Source: Puccinia triticina
Taxonomy: Eukaryota > Basidiomycota > Pucciniomycetes > Pucciniales > Pucciniaceae
Direction: 5' to 3'
Length of the DNA: 64,000 nt
Assembly: GCF_026914185.1 (NCBI RefSeq)
Contig: NC_070572.1
Location: 4,526,001-4,590,000, forward strand
Under the pieces are notes generated by a model. It did not search any database, had not been told where the DNA came from, and saw only the letters and a program-made list of their open reading frames with translations. Of the stretch, positions 45,510-57,559 are shown piece after piece (within the stretch, counting starts at the first letter, position 1; each line of letters starts with the position of its first letter). Made by a program: the position numbers and the translations under genes.

Positions 45510-46418
45510 TCAAACTATGTTATGGAAACCAAAATGAGTGTTGTGGGCAAACAGAAAGAAAAGGAAAGCAAACACCAATCCCCATCTCTTTTTAACCGCC
45601 TTAGTGAACCCAAAACGGCAAGAGTGAGATTCGACGGAATGGCCAGTTGCATCAAGCACTGCGGACTTGTTGATGACTGGAGCTGGTTCCCCTGAGGGCA
45701 ATCGTCTACAAACAGGACAACTGATTGATAGATTGTGAGCTTCTTGGTAGTCAGAGTAGCGGTCAATACAGGTCTGATGAAATATGTGTTGACAAACGTT
45801 CCATCTCGTAATCTTCATGCCTGGATCATCTGCTAAAACAACCAAGCAGATTCCACATTGCTCTTCATTTGATCCTGTCTCCATTTCTTCGTGCTCTTTA
45901 TTGTATGCTTGAATAGCTACATCCTTATTCATTTCGGTATAGGGATCAATATACGAGCTAATCCTTCTTGGAACATCCTTGTTATATGGGCCGTAGTATT
46001 CTACCCTACTCGCCATCAAATCCACGGTCCCGGTCAAAACCTGAAAGCCATCTCTCAATAATGCTTCACGTTCAAGGAATCTATTTGTGTAAAGTGTCAT
46101 CAATAACTCCAGCTTACCTGATCATCAAGGCAAGTCAAATCCGGTCTTTGTGGCCGCTCTGAAGTTGATGTAATGGCCGGGTGAGATTCATGAGAGTGAG
46201 CTGATAAAAGAGGTACTTGTGGTGGAAACCCATCATGAATCCCGATGGAACGCTCGCCCACATTCATTTCGATGCAATTTCTCTTATGAAATATCCTACC
46301 GAAGAAGTTGAAATGCCCAGATTCTATGAAAGGACCGTAAGAAACACGGGTTGCTAGCTTGACGGATCGTTGAGGCCTCGAGGTGACTTGAGGGCACACT
46401 TGAGCTAAGGAATCTGTG
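45510..46418 (-). CDS. RING-H2 finger protein with C-terminal membrane segment, copy 3 (5' end incomplete)
   Basis: Exons 46418-46118 and 46040-45510 join in phase over a 77-nt intron (GTAAGC...TTTCAG; LTCLDDQ|VLTGTVDL). The RING-H2 is CGICLVVL...WNVCQHIFHQTCID...CPVC, then RRLPSGEPAP, the tail motif of copy 1, and a C-terminal helix WGLVFAFLFFLF. The N-terminal part is longer than in copies 1 and 2 and seems to contain an internal duplication: RVSYGPFIESG..FGRIFH in exon 1 resembles RVEYYGPYNKDVPRRIS in exon 2. Probable membrane E3 ligase. The first exon is bounded upstream by a possible acceptor (ACTTTCAG), so the start codon is not located. Confidence 0.7.
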
Positions 46419-46449
46419 CTGAAAGTGGGGACAAAAAAGTTCACGACGT

Positions 46450-47149
46450 GGATGGAAGTGCCTTGGAGAAATCTTATCTTTCATCAAGGTTGCAGAGAGC
46501 ATCCAGCAGTACGTAGCAATTCATATGCTGCTCAATATGAAAGATGCAGACGCTTAAGATACGGGAACAGTCCAGAGTCTCATCTGCGCTTCACAATTTC
46601 AGCCATGAGTCGACAGTGACGCAGTGTGTACAATCTGGCGTTTGGTCAACGGTCGTCCAAACAAGCAAAGTATCAGATGCGACATCCACTACACAGAGGC
46701 GCTGCGTCAGGGTGCAAGATGGCTTGATGTCTACCATAAACACCCGTCTCCATCTAGCACGTGTACAAGATGAATGCGATGGTAATCCAAAAGGGGTTTG
46801 TTACAGGTTATTCACCCTTGATTGAGTGTACTTTCAAGTGTCTGGGGCCAGCGCCTAAGTTACGCTTCAGCTTGGAAGTAATGTCAAAAATCGGGATAAA
46901 GTCCAGCGCCTCCCCCAAAGTTGATGATTGACCTTGTTGTAACTCAAATATAAGTGTAGATATATTTTTTCAGCAAGTACTGTTTGTTGAATGGGAAGCA
47001 AAATAAGAAAAGTATATTCATATATAGAAAGAAATACTCCCTCTAAAACAGCATAAGAGAAACAACAACGGATCAAATGAAGTTGGAATTTCATTTATTC
47101 ATTTTTTTTAAAAAAAAGAAAGAGCGAGGAAAAAAAGTATATGTATATG
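46450..47149. other. Intergenic, no gene seen
   Basis: Between RING gene 3 and the 3' end of eIF2-gamma; an A/T homopolymer cluster lies at 47100-47135. Confidence 0.4.
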
Positions 47150-49249
47150 TTAGGAATGGATTTCGTATTCGGCGCCTCTTCGGACGCTACCCCAACCGAT
47201 CAACCTCCAATGCTGTTCGATCCTACGACTGAGCGCGACCTTCTCGCCGACTTCAGTGCAAGCAGGTTGGTTCAACAAGACTTTAGCCAGGTCGGCCTTC
47301 ACCGACATGACCCGTCCACCCGTCGACGTCGAGCCGATGTTCACCATCAGGATCTCTCCCTTCGTCAACTTGCTCACTTTCGTCTGCTTCTTGTCATCCG
47401 TCTTCACTCCCAATAATCGCCGTCTATCAAGGTGTTAAACACACAATTTGTCAGTCCTTCTGCTCTTGCATGTTTACTTGCCCAATGCAATGAGAAATCA
47501 TCGGCTGACAATAAGAAGTAATTGATCTCGATCTCCGTAAAGATCTTCGGCAGTTTTCCGACGGCACCCAAGACTTGACCGACGAGACGATCAGCCCGAC
47601 ACAGCTGAGGATCGATCTCTATTGTTTTTATGAAGAAAAAACACAGCAACGAATTGGTTAAGTACGATCAAACCAAGGTAAAGGCGTGGGGCTGTCGAGA
47701 CTTAACTTGTTCCGACTCCGATCAGCCCTCCAGGAACGGCAAACAGTAGCTCGTTCTTCTCAGCCAACAGAGTGACGATCTTGCTCCGGATAGGTTTGCA
47801 GTGGATCTTGCCTTCAGAATCTTTAGTAACGACACCAGGACGGACTTCGACTTCTTGTCCCATCTAGATACAGAAGACGACCCAGATATGGATCAGAGGA
47901 GGTTTCTTTCTAATATGAATCAATTGCCAACTTACCCGCAAGACACCCTGTAACAGACTTCCACCGGCAACGCCACCCTTCAGTTCATCGACTTCGGCTC
48001 CAGGCTTGTTGACATCAAATGATCGGATGACTGTCAATCTGGGATCAGCACTGAAATCTCGCATGGGCACGGGAATCTTCTTGACGATGTACTCGTTGAC
48101 AGAGTCGATGTTGTACCGTAGTTGAGCTGAAATCGGGACGACGGGTGCAGAGTCGGCAACGGTACCTGACCGCGTATCGGAGCAATGAAAAGATCAGGTT
48201 GGCAACAATTAGGGGAGAGAGGTGGGGGAGGAATGTACCTTTGACAAATGACAAGATCGACTTGTATTGTTCGCTAGCGGCAGCCTCGGTGATCAGGTCG
48301 ACCTTGTTCTGTAAGACGATGATATGCTTCAACTTCATGATCTCAATGGCTGCCAGATGTTCGGATGTTTGGGGCTGTGGACAGGGCTCGTTGCCGGCAA
48401 TTAACAGTAAGGCAGCGTCCATGACTGCCGCGCCTGATAACATGGTAGCCATCAAAATATCGTGTCCGGGACAATCGACAAATGAGACGTGTCTGTTGAT
48501 TAAAGATGGATCGCGTTAGATGAAGGTTATTGTCGGTTTGGATTCGATGTTTGGGTGTTGAGGGTTTTTTCTTTTTTTTTAAAAAAAAAACGCACCTTAT
48601 CAGTTTCATCCGGCCGTGGCAACCAGGGACATCGCACATTGGACGGTCTTCCTTGTCGCTCCCGTAGCTTCGATAACAGCCGGGCCGAGCGCAGGAAGCT
48701 TCTTCGCACTTGTAGATCTACAAAAGCATGCGGAGCGAGTGATGAGCAATGCGTGGGTGTGTATGCATGACATGGGATGTGGTGTGTACCTTGGCATTAG
48801 CATAGCCCAGCTTGATGGTGATGTTCCTCTCCAATTCGTTCTTGAACCGGACCGTGTGGACGCCCGAGATAGCCTTGACGACGGTGGATTTACCATGAGC
48901 GACGTGACCGATGGTGCCTGTTAGGTTTGAAATAAGAGGTCCAGTGAGCGGGGGTTGTGGGGTGGGGAGTGAGGTGGAGCTACTGACCGATGTTGATGGT
49001 GGCTTGTTTTGAGATGACCTGGGGGCTGAGCGGGTTGAGTGAGGAGGTGTCGAGCTGGATTTCCTTGATGTCCTCGATGTTGACGTGTTCGATTGACTTT
49101 GCTGTCTGTGGGGCTGCTGAGGAGGATGAGTTGGGCAGTCCGTTGAGTTTGTGGGTGTTGCTGTTCTGGTCGACTGAGGCTGACTGGGAGCTCTCTGAGC
49201 CATCGTCGTCTGAGAGATCGGCTGGCTCGTCCTTGGTGCTCGGTGCCAT
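47150..49249 (-). CDS. GCD11: Translation initiation factor eIF2 gamma subunit
   Basis: Eight exons join in phase to 511 residues: 49249-48988, 48917-48790, 48717-48596, 48492-48239, 48165-47936, 47863-47707, 47618-47510 and 47423-47150. GTPase motifs: G1 GHVAHGKST (residues 91-99), G3 DCPGH (177-181) and G4 NKVD (233-236). A zinc-ribbon-like insert (C134, C139, C144, C158, C163) is typical of the gamma subunit. Domains II and III follow ([37 protein letters not shown], then [27 protein letters not shown] cut across exon 8). eIF2-gamma binds GTP and initiator Met-tRNA in the ternary complex delivered to the 40S subunit. Length is close to yeast Gcd11. The N-terminal 80 residues are Ser/Asp-rich. 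No odd features. Confidence 0.95.
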
Positions 49250-51312
49250 TGTGTGTGGGTGTGTTGGGGGTGGTGTGCCGGTGGTGGTGGTGTCGTTCGT
49301 GGCGGGTTTTCCTGGGGGGTTGGCTCAGGATGGGAAAAAAAGTGGCAGGGTACATAGCCCACCCGGCATAAGCATACCCCCCGATCACTCAAGGGGGGCT
49401 GGGCTTCTCTGCAAGCCATCTCCGTGGTTTTGGGAAAACTCAGGCGTAAACTAATCATGTTGAAGCCTGTTGGGAATGTTTCGGAGCACTAGTTGCAGTT
49501 GGATTGAGCTCTCTCTGATCCCTCTTGCGCCCAGATGTGGCCATAAAAATAAAAATAAAGAAAACAAGCCATAGAGCCGCCGAAGTCCACTGGCAGCTAC
49601 TGTCCCGCTTGGCCCCTCTCTAACTTCAAGTCCCTCTGTTGGGGGGACGCCGTCCCGTAGGGACCCTCATCTACTCTCAACAGTTTTGTTGATGTGCTTA
49701 AAAACAGCTAATGATATTATGGACACTCTGCGAGAAAGATCACCGCTACTAAACAACGCATCATTTCAGATTCAGTCTTACGCGACTTGCCGGTAGAAAA
49801 AGTTGTCAATTCGCCATTAAAGAATTGAGGGAAATGAGTCGACACAGCGAAATGAAGCTCACTCGAGCACCTAGTGCCAATTAGTGGAACTCCCTGATAT
49901 TGGCAGAGGGGAATTTGCTGCTGATCAAGGGCGGTATACAGCCCATGCAAACTACTACTGGAGTTTCAAAAGGAGTTACTCAATGCCACACATTCACCGC
50001 AAAGTTTTCTCGGTAAACTTGTGACTCATAGGTTTTGTGTGACTTGCCGCAATGAAGATCTGGCAGCGTGGATTTGACTTGCCGCACTGGGGAGATGGTT
50101 GGGGTTGTTCAAATTTTGCCGCCAGCTGCTGACTGGTAACATAAACAGCAACTCATCTGTAATACTTAAGCCAAAACATTTACACTTTCTTTACTCTTTC
50201 GGCAGCAGAAAAAAATCAGATATACAGCAAAAGTGGAACTGCTATCCATCTACATAAATAAATAAAATCCAAAGTTTGTAACGTTGCCCTGGGCCTGACT
50301 CGCACCGGCGTAGTAAATACCTCAGGTTTGAAGATCATAAACCAGCTGCCAGCAGCACAAGCCGACAGTTGATCTTAACCAGATGTGTGTGACTCCGTTA
50401 TAGAAAAAGTAGATGTGGATACGACTTGACTGAACGGAGATTTAGCTCGGTGCAAAACTGCTTGCATAAAATTTTGGGTCGACTGAACACGATTGAGGTG
50501 ACCTAGAATGGGGGTAAGATAGTTCTGAATCGCTTCATACAATCAATCAGTATCAACGACTGAGCTGCTTGACCGAAGTTACGCCCAATTCTATCATGAG
50601 CCCGAGGATGATATTAAAACCCAGCAGTAACTGGGATGATATTGGTACTCAGGATCACATCGATACCCAAGATGATATTGATAGAAATACCAGGTATACT
50701 GATCCAACTACTCGAAAAGAAACATCCAAGCATGATATGATGGATTTATCGTGGCCGCCCAGACAGTCGGGAACTCTGTAATACTTCAAGTCAGGCATTT
50801 ACTGCTCCTCCTGAGGTTTATTTGCTGGTAGACTTGATGCGATCTGCATGACCTTCTGCACTAGCAAAAGGACCTCGAGAGACGGTAGGAGACTTGAGAT
50901 GATGGATATAAAAGGAGGGGATATTTCGTGCTCATACTTTCAAAATCAATCCCTATCCCAAGTTATCAAATATCCCAAAACAACGTAGAGTACAAAATAA
51001 CCGGTAGCCCAATAACCATTAGCTTAAAATACCCAATAGTCCAAAATACCCAATAGTCCAAAATACCCAATAGTCTAAAATACCCAATATGCGTTACCAA
51101 AATTTATTACTTATTAGCTTTGGGTCTATCTCAGTTGTTTATGGAATGCGTGTTCCAGACTGGCTTTGGAGGAAATCCGCGGTCGAAAGCGGGCATGTAA
51201 ATGGACAACCAACTGTTGGTAAATACAATGTTCTAGACTAACGACTGAACTTGGGTTCCTGCTTGCTGATTACCTTCTGCTGGCCATCGATTCCCTCCGG
51301 ACCTCCAAAGAA
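49250..51312. other. Intergenic, no gene confidently seen
   Basis: It begins with the eIF2-gamma promoter and 5' UTR region (49250-49500). Short open frames at 49717-49950 and 50569-50781 have no domain. Confidence 0.4.
51025..51092. repeat. 17-bp tandem repeat, four units
   Basis: Units of AAAATACCCAATAGTCC, the last diverging to CAATATGCG, just upstream of the small ORF at 51313. Confidence 0.85.
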
Positions 51313-51693
51313 ATGTCGCAGGAAAAATGGGATCCACAAAACTATCCACAAGTGTCCCCATATTCAGATGCATCGCCGCCACTGCCAGCTTCAAGTACCC
51401 ACATCCATAATAAAGACGAAGGCTCAAGCTCTGATTCGGAGGTGAATCGACAAAACAAGCTTGCACTTGAAGTGGGCCACGATGAACTGGATCATGATGA
51501 AGAGGGTCTTGAAAATAAGGCAACCAGGAAGGGATTAGGTGTCAGTGGCCGTATGGTAAAGCATTGGGGCGGCCGCGCCACTGACGTGGTAATGCTTGCC
51601 TCATTTCTATTTCCCACGGCTGCTGCGAGTGTTTTCTATGCCTTCTTGCGCATTGCAGAATCAGAGACTAGGGAGTGTCTCAATTTTGTTTGA
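51313..51693 (+). CDS. Small hypothetical membrane protein
   Basis: Single-exon frame of 126 residues. It has a hydrophilic, Ser/Asp/Glu-rich N-terminal region (about 1-70), a basic stretch (TRKGLGVSGRMVKHWGGR) and one hydrophobic helix at about residues 91-113 (VVMLASFLFPTAAASVFYAF), with a short acidic tail. I recognise no family. The layout (charged N-terminal region, C-terminal anchor) resembles the unrelated protein at 1940-2560. Lack of introns in a genome with many and no homologue known to me keep confidence moderate. Confidence 0.45.
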   Translation: MSQEKWDPQNYPQVSPYSDASPPLPASSTHIHNKDEGSSSDSEVNRQNKLALEVGHDELDHDEEGLENKATRKGLGVSGRMVKHWGGRATDVVMLASFLFPTAAASVFYAFLRIAESETRECLNFV

Positions 51694-52031
51694 ATGGCTG
51701 TCTCTGGGGTTTTTTCACTGCTATTCCATTCACCTTACACTTCTTAAATTGCCTGAGTACTTATGTAATCTCTATCTTGACCTCACTCCAATCTCAGACT
51801 AGAAGCAGTAACTCAGTTCACTTTATTGATCACTTCACCCCTATGCTTCATTTCCTTTTTTCTCTTGTCACTTGATTTGTGTTTGATTGTTTTTATTTTT
51901 CTTCATTTCAATCTTTCTCCCCCCATTCAATTCTATCAATTAGCTCTATTGATCTGTCTTGGTATTTAGCTGTGTTCTCTTCTGATATGATCCTTCTATA
52001 GAATCATCAAACCAAAAATAGCTTAGAGTAA
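51694..52031. other. Intergenic, no gene seen
   Basis: T-rich stretch following the small ORF, probably including its 3' UTR. Confidence 0.4.
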
Positions 52032-52349
52032 AGCTAACACCAGGAAAATAAATTGTCACCAGACATCAGGTGACATCAAGAAACAATGACTGTCACTTTT
52101 TTCCTGCTCTGGTGCTACCACAACCAGGCTACAATGGCCCCTTTGTTTCCTACAGGGGGATTTCCATGTGGCCAGCTGTGCAGCTGGTGGGCAGCTCATT
52201 GGACTTGGGCTGATGTCAACTGTAGTCTAGTGACAGTTTATTTTTCATGTTAGCCCTTTCAGATATTTGAATTGAATCCTGGCCTGTATTAAGAGTCATA
52301 AAATTATACAGGTCAGGATTCAATTCAAATATTTGTAAGGGCTAACATG
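52032..52349. repeat. Overlapping inverted repeats (foldback element remnants)
   Basis: Outer pair GCTAACACCAGGAAAATAAA (52033) and inverse TTTATTTTTCATGTTAGC (to about 52254). An overlapping 104-bp palindrome at 52246-52349 has arms CATGTTAGCCC..TTTGAATTGAATCC and the inverse. Probably two foldback MITEs sharing an edge. Confidence 0.6.
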
Positions 52350-54053
52350 TAATTTCTGTTCACAGAAAATTCCATTTGGTCCGTACAACTACAATGGCCA
52401 TGATAAGACACAAGTTGGACAAATTGGCCGGGTTATTCCAGGAATGTGGTCAGTCAGAGAATGTCATGGAAAGTGGTAATTGATTGTTGAGCTTTCAGGG
52501 TATTCCTGTGAGCTGATAACACTGTTGGGGTACTTGCTACTGTGAGAGGGGTGAGAAATTCACTGAAGTGGTACAAATGGCTTGGTCTTTCAGAGTGTGC
52601 CTGGTGGAGCAGCTAGGGTAGTGAGGTTCCCTTTGTGGTGAAAGTTTTTGAGTATATTACTCAGGTTTTGTAATTTCATTCTGCTTCTCCCATGTCTCTC
52701 ACCTCTCACATGCATGTCACATGTCAGCCTGTAGGTAACTAACCTTGTCTGAGAGGGTTGTTACTAGCAAGATGATAGTGTAAGATGCCAAGGATGGGCC
52801 AATGGGTTTGTGGTAAGACCTGTAAAAGGTTTCACTCTATCAGTAATCTTGACTGAGAGGCTTGCTCAATTAAGGCGCATCCAGATCAACACAGGGTGTG
52901 AATAGGCATCCAAGGAATAACTCAACTTGGGTTCGTGGGTTTACCTACAGAAAGGTAAGGGTAATCAAGAGTTGATGTTATTCCTGAATTGAAAGATGGG
53001 TGAGAATGAAGGCACTGTTTAACTATGTATGTGTTAAACCTTGCTATAATAATATTCTGAGGGATAAACATTCCTGGGGGGCGTGTTTATATAGAGGGGA
53101 AAGAGCAGGAGGGGATATGAGGCGCTTGGAGGCGCTTCAGGACCAGGGGGGAACTGGAAGCGCTCAAAGGAAGCAGATCCTCATGAGGATCAACATTTGA
53201 AATGATCAAGGCAGTGTAATGATCAGTACTGATCCTAGATCAGTAGCAGTGCACACTAGCTGATCATAACTAATCATTGATTCCATTCAGTGCTCTTTGA
53301 ATTGGATTACATCATGTATTGTTTATGTATTTATATCATAACCAATATGTTATGTAAATAGGGACTGAGGCGTAACAGGGGATAAATGAGTGATACCTGT
53401 CTTGGGGTATTTCACGTGTACAGTAGTATTACAATGTATTGTAATCTTACTGTTTGCACGTAACTTAACTCTCATAACAACAGTACATTATGGTAACTGT
53501 ATTTAACTATGGTCATCTGTAATGTGATTTATAACAAGAGCACATTTTTAAGCTTGTATCTAATGATATACATATGTAATAAAGGTGTAAAAGGAATGTA
53601 CTATAAGCAATGTGAACAATTGCAGGTACTTGGTACGTGTAAGGTACTTTGACATGTACTCTGTGGCTGACATCACAGGTTTTATCTAGTCTATATGAGG
53701 CAGCAGGTGTTGAAGGACCCTTTCATCATCCTTCCACAATCCTCAAACACCGCCACGCACCGTGCCTGCTGCCCTCAGCCCAGTTCAGCTTATGACACGT
53801 ATGTGAGGCTGCAGTTGAGGTCTGTGAAATGGGAGCATTGAAGGGTGAAGTGTTCAAGAGATTACTGGTGGGAAGTTTTGGCTGCAACAACTTGTGCAGA
53901 GGGTTTGGGGGAAATTAGTAAGAAGAACAGTGATGTCATTGGAATGTGGCCTGTATCAGTGGTAGTGCCTGTGTGTTGCCAAGGTTTATTGAGTTGGCCA
54001 AGAGTCAAGTTTGTGTGGCTATGTAGATGTTAGGTGTGGTCCAGCCAGAATAT
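52350..54053. other. Intergenic, no gene confidently seen
   Basis: Contains a possible old LTR-like segment with TTTATATAGAGG at about 53086 and a resemblance to 42340-42420. No open frame with recognisable content. Confidence 0.35.
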
Positions 54054-54165
54054 CACCAGGAAAAGAAAATGATCACTTGCCTACAAGTGACATGAGAAAG
54101 TACAAAGGCCCCTTTGTACTTTTCTATGTCACTTGCAGAGAAGTGATGATTGTTTTTTCCCGGTG
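54054..54165. mobile_element. Foldback MITE, 112 bp
   Basis: CACCAGGAAAA...TTTTTTCCCGGTG ends. The arms contain GATCACTTGC..AAGTGACAT and GTACAAAGG/CCTTTGTAC, so almost the whole element folds. The ends resemble those of the 22425-24898 element; the flanking TSD is not clean. Confidence 0.7.
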
Positions 54166-54457
54166 ATAGAATGGGTGTATGTGATGGGAGACAGCAACAG
54201 GGTTAAGGGTCAGTCTGCACCAGATTGGCTTTGTGGATAGGCTGCAAAGAGTGTCGTTGGATCAGCCACTGGTGGCGGTGGCTTGGTGCAACTGAAGCCT
54301 ATCTATAGGCTAACTCCCTCCCATGTGAGAGGTTGGAGTTTGGAGTTTGGGTGGTGGTTTGGCCCTGGGTGGTATCTCATTGGGATGGAGCTAAGTTTGG
54401 CTGGTGGCAAAGACTTAAGCTTAAATCAATTGTTTTTTGCAGCCCACCATGGTCATG

Positions 54458-54475
54458 CCCCCCCCCCCCCCCCCA
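54458..54475. repeat. Poly-C run
   Basis: A homopolymer of about 17-18 C. Its length is likely to be unreliable in an assembly. Confidence 0.8.
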
Positions 54476-54521
54476 CATTTTCTGGAATTGATGAGCTGGT
54501 AGAAAGAAAGAGAAGATGCTA

Positions 54522-54767
54522 CACTGCAAGAAAAAGTCAAGCAACTACCAGTAGTGTACATGCGGGTTACTGCTGTGGAACTTCTGTTCTAGCTCCACTC
54601 AAACACACATAAGCTTTTTCTGCATGGTCACTGTGCATGATGTACAGTGAATGTTTTTTGAAGCTTGGGAAAGAGTAAGCCTTGACAAAGGCTTGTGTAA
54701 TACCACAAGCTTGCTTGTATTTCTTGTGTGTCAACTGCTTGCAGTTGCTTGACTTTTTCTTGCAGTG
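54522..54767. mobile_element. CACTA-like non-autonomous element, copy 2 (246 bp)
   Basis: TIRs CACTGCAAGAAAAAGTCAAG and inverse, perfect CTA duplication on both sides (54519-54521, 54768-54770). Its outermost 14 bases match 16748-17542 and 55940-56807. Confidence 0.85.
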
Positions 54768-55381
54768 CTATTTCATCTATCCATGCCCAGAACCTCACAT
54801 AACAAGCAAGCTACAGGGTCTCAAATTTGAAACAGACTTTCACAACTCGCTGATCAGGCAAGCACCCCCACATTGGGTATAAGTCCCTCCATGAGGTCAG
54901 CAGCACTCTTCTCCCCACTCAGCCCTGCAGAGGAGGTAATTTGTTAAGTTAGATTTATAAGTGGTTGGGTTCCTTCAAGTTGGCATTGTCCTACCCCCTC
55001 CATGGGAGCCCTCTATTTGTTTGTATAGATCCTACCTGGACCACTTGAACAACCAGCCCTCTTTTTTGCTTTGCTGCAGCACCGCTGGATGGTCATCCAT
55101 AGCACTCAGAGATTGTTCAGGTATTTTCAACTTTGGTGAATGTCTAAATTTTCATGCACTAAATTTGTTTGATAGTTTTGGATTAATAAAAAAAATACAA
55201 TCATCCCAAAACTTGGTTCTATGGGTCCAGTATCTTGTGGATTTGAGAAAGTGGGATATACACAAAGGCACCAATCAAAGTTGGATTTTTGGTATTGAGG
55301 TTCAAAAACAAGTACTTGTGAGATGAAAATTAAGAGATTTGTGCAAAACAAAAAAATTGTGGTTTCTCATTCACATACATC

Positions 55382-55757
55382 CAACAAAGGGTAGTTACGC
55401 TATGCGTCATGCGTAAATAACGGTAACGTAACATAATTTTTGTTGTTATCTATGTGTTACGTGTAAAAGCGGTGCAATTAGGTTATTGCACCACATTAAG
55501 CTGTTTTTTTTATGCTTGTTGCGTTATCCGGGCGCATGGAGCCCCTGAGAACAGGCAAAAAATGAGGCTAAAAAAGCCTTGAATGGTCTGTTATCAATAA
55601 CACAATAACAGGCCTCAAAAATGAGGCCCGTTACGTTACGCCCGGGGCCTGAAATGACCCCAATACTAGTAAAGTAACGGGGGCCCCCGGATAACAGGGG
55701 TAGTCATGTTACCAAAATTGTGCAGATAACGCTATGTAATGTAACTACCCTTTGTTG
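55382..55757. mobile_element. TIR element, 376 bp, in duplication unit A
   Basis: Perfect 17-bp ends CAACAAAGGGTAGTTAC and GTAACTACCCTTTGTTG, with GTAACG/CGTTAC palindromes inside. ATACAT flanks both sides (with one extra base on the left). Unit B lacks it. Confidence 0.75.
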
Positions 55758-55939
55758 ATACATATCACACTGAAAAATGGGGCCTCAATAACATAAACAT
55801 GTGTGCCTGATTAGATAAAATGCTCCTCTTAAATGATGGTTTTGGAGAATAAAAATAAGCAAAAGCACCCCAAAACTTAGATCTATGGGTCCAGGATTTT
55901 GCGGATTCAAGAAAGTGGGATAGACAAAAAGGCACCGAT

Positions 55940-56807
55940 CACTGCAAGAAAAACTCTAGAAACTGCCTGCAGTTGAGGTGCAAGAGCTCAAGGCAAGCTG
56001 TGCCTCATGCAAGAATCAAGCACTGGTTGATTCCATGCACATTGCATAATTTATGCAAGAGTGAGTCTGAGGTACAAAAAACTGAGTACATGCAGGCTCC
56101 AAAATACTGAGTTGATACCTGTGCAAATTCCCCTTTCATGTGCACATACCCCTTTCATGTGCACATGTCCCTTTTTTATGCATTCACCCCTTTCATAATG
56201 TGTACATACCCCTTTATGTGCACATACCCCTTTCATGTGTGTGTATCCCTTTCATGTGCATGTATCCCTTTCACAATGCGTACACACCCTTTTCATCATG
56301 CATTCATGACCCTTTGATGTTTACAGTTCCCCTTTGAGTTTTTTACATCCCTCTCAATACCCCTTTTATCATTCAGGTGATCTTTACATATCCCTTTCAT
56401 GTGCAAAGACCCCTTACTGCACATACCCCTTTCATGCATACATGCCCCTTTAATCATTTGTGTCTTTTATGTTTTTATACACCTTATCACATTCCCATTT
56501 CATGCATACATATTCCTTTCATATGTAGATATCCCTTTCATGTGTACATGCCCCTGTTATGCTATTCTGGCTGGATTCAATGGCAGATGGTGTGTTTACT
56601 AAAAGCAAATAAAAGGTTGCTCTGGGGTATGCTAATTTGCCTCAGCCTAGCCTACTGCATGAGCACTACAGCATGTTCAGCATTGAGATGCTGAACAAGG
56701 TGCACCAGCATGGAATTTGGGTGCTTGAATCCAGCTTGAGCTGAGGCTTGACTCAAGCTTGCTGCATCTCAACTGCAAGCAGTTTCTCTAGAGTTTATCT
56801 TGCAGTG
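55940..56807. mobile_element. CACTA-like non-autonomous element, copy 3 (868 bp), in duplication unit B
   Basis: Close relative of 16748-17542 with the same TIR start, CACTGCAAGAAAAACTCTAG, and the same internal CCCCTTTCATGTGCACATA array. Flanks GAT/AAT are an imperfect TSD. Unit A gives the empty site. Confidence 0.85.
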
Positions 56808-56999
56808 AATCACAACAACTTGGAGTTTTGTTATTGAGGTTCATACCCCAGTACTTGTGACGAAAATCCAGAGATTTGTGCAAAACAAAACAAATGTGGT
56901 TTCTCATTCACATACACTTCCACTGACACACGGGGCCTTAATAAGATAAATATGTGCTCCTGATTAGATAGCATGTTCCTTGAGCATAGGCCCAAGCTG

Positions 57000-57559
57000 T
57001 CTCCTCACACAAGAGTACCGAATTCATCCAGAGGATTCCAGAGATCAAAATACTGGCACACGGCATGTTCCTGCAGAGGTTGATGTATTTGACTTGACCA
57101 TCACTGCAGTAGTACGTACATATCTCCACAGCCACTCACCAGCAAAACTCCAGAAGGCAGGGGGCATTGGCCCTCCGTAGTTGCTAGAAGGAGGAGAGGT
57201 CAAGAAGGGGGGTCCCCTCCTTGCCGCGACCAGGGAAGAGAAATGAGCTCGTTTCCTTCCGCGTACAGCAACCAGGAAGGCGTAGGGGTTCAGCGCGAAC
57301 CCCTGGCTTCGACCCGCAACAGCTGCTGTAGGCCTTTTTTCTGAGTACACTGATTGCTGCTGACATCACCTCCAGTCTCATGATCATCATGAGATTCCTG
57401 TCCTGGGAAACATGGTTTTTTTGCCTGTTCTGCGTTGCCACCATTGCACGACTCACCAAACAGGCGAACCTGAATGTAGCCTAAGCAATGCAAACTCAAT
57501 TTGGTTGCTAGGCAGGAAAAAAACAATATGTACAGCCAAAAGGGGTATGAAAAAAACAC
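57000..57559. other. Intergenic, no gene confidently seen
   Basis: GC-richer DNA with inverted pairs such as AGGGGTTCAGCGCG/CGCGAACCCCT near 57280-57300. Overlapping minus-strand frames have no recognisable domain. Confidence 0.35.

Larger units (their letters stand above)
55125..56990. repeat. Tandem duplication, each copy hit by a different transposon
   Basis: Unit A (about 55185-55850) and unit B (about 55850-56990) share CCCCAAAACTT, TATGGGTCCAG, GAAAGTGGGATA, AAGGCACC, TATTGAGGTTC, AGTACTTGTGA, AGAGATTTGTGCAAAACA and GGTTTCTCATTCACATACA. Unit A is interrupted at 55382-55757 and unit B at 55940-56807. Confidence 0.82.
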
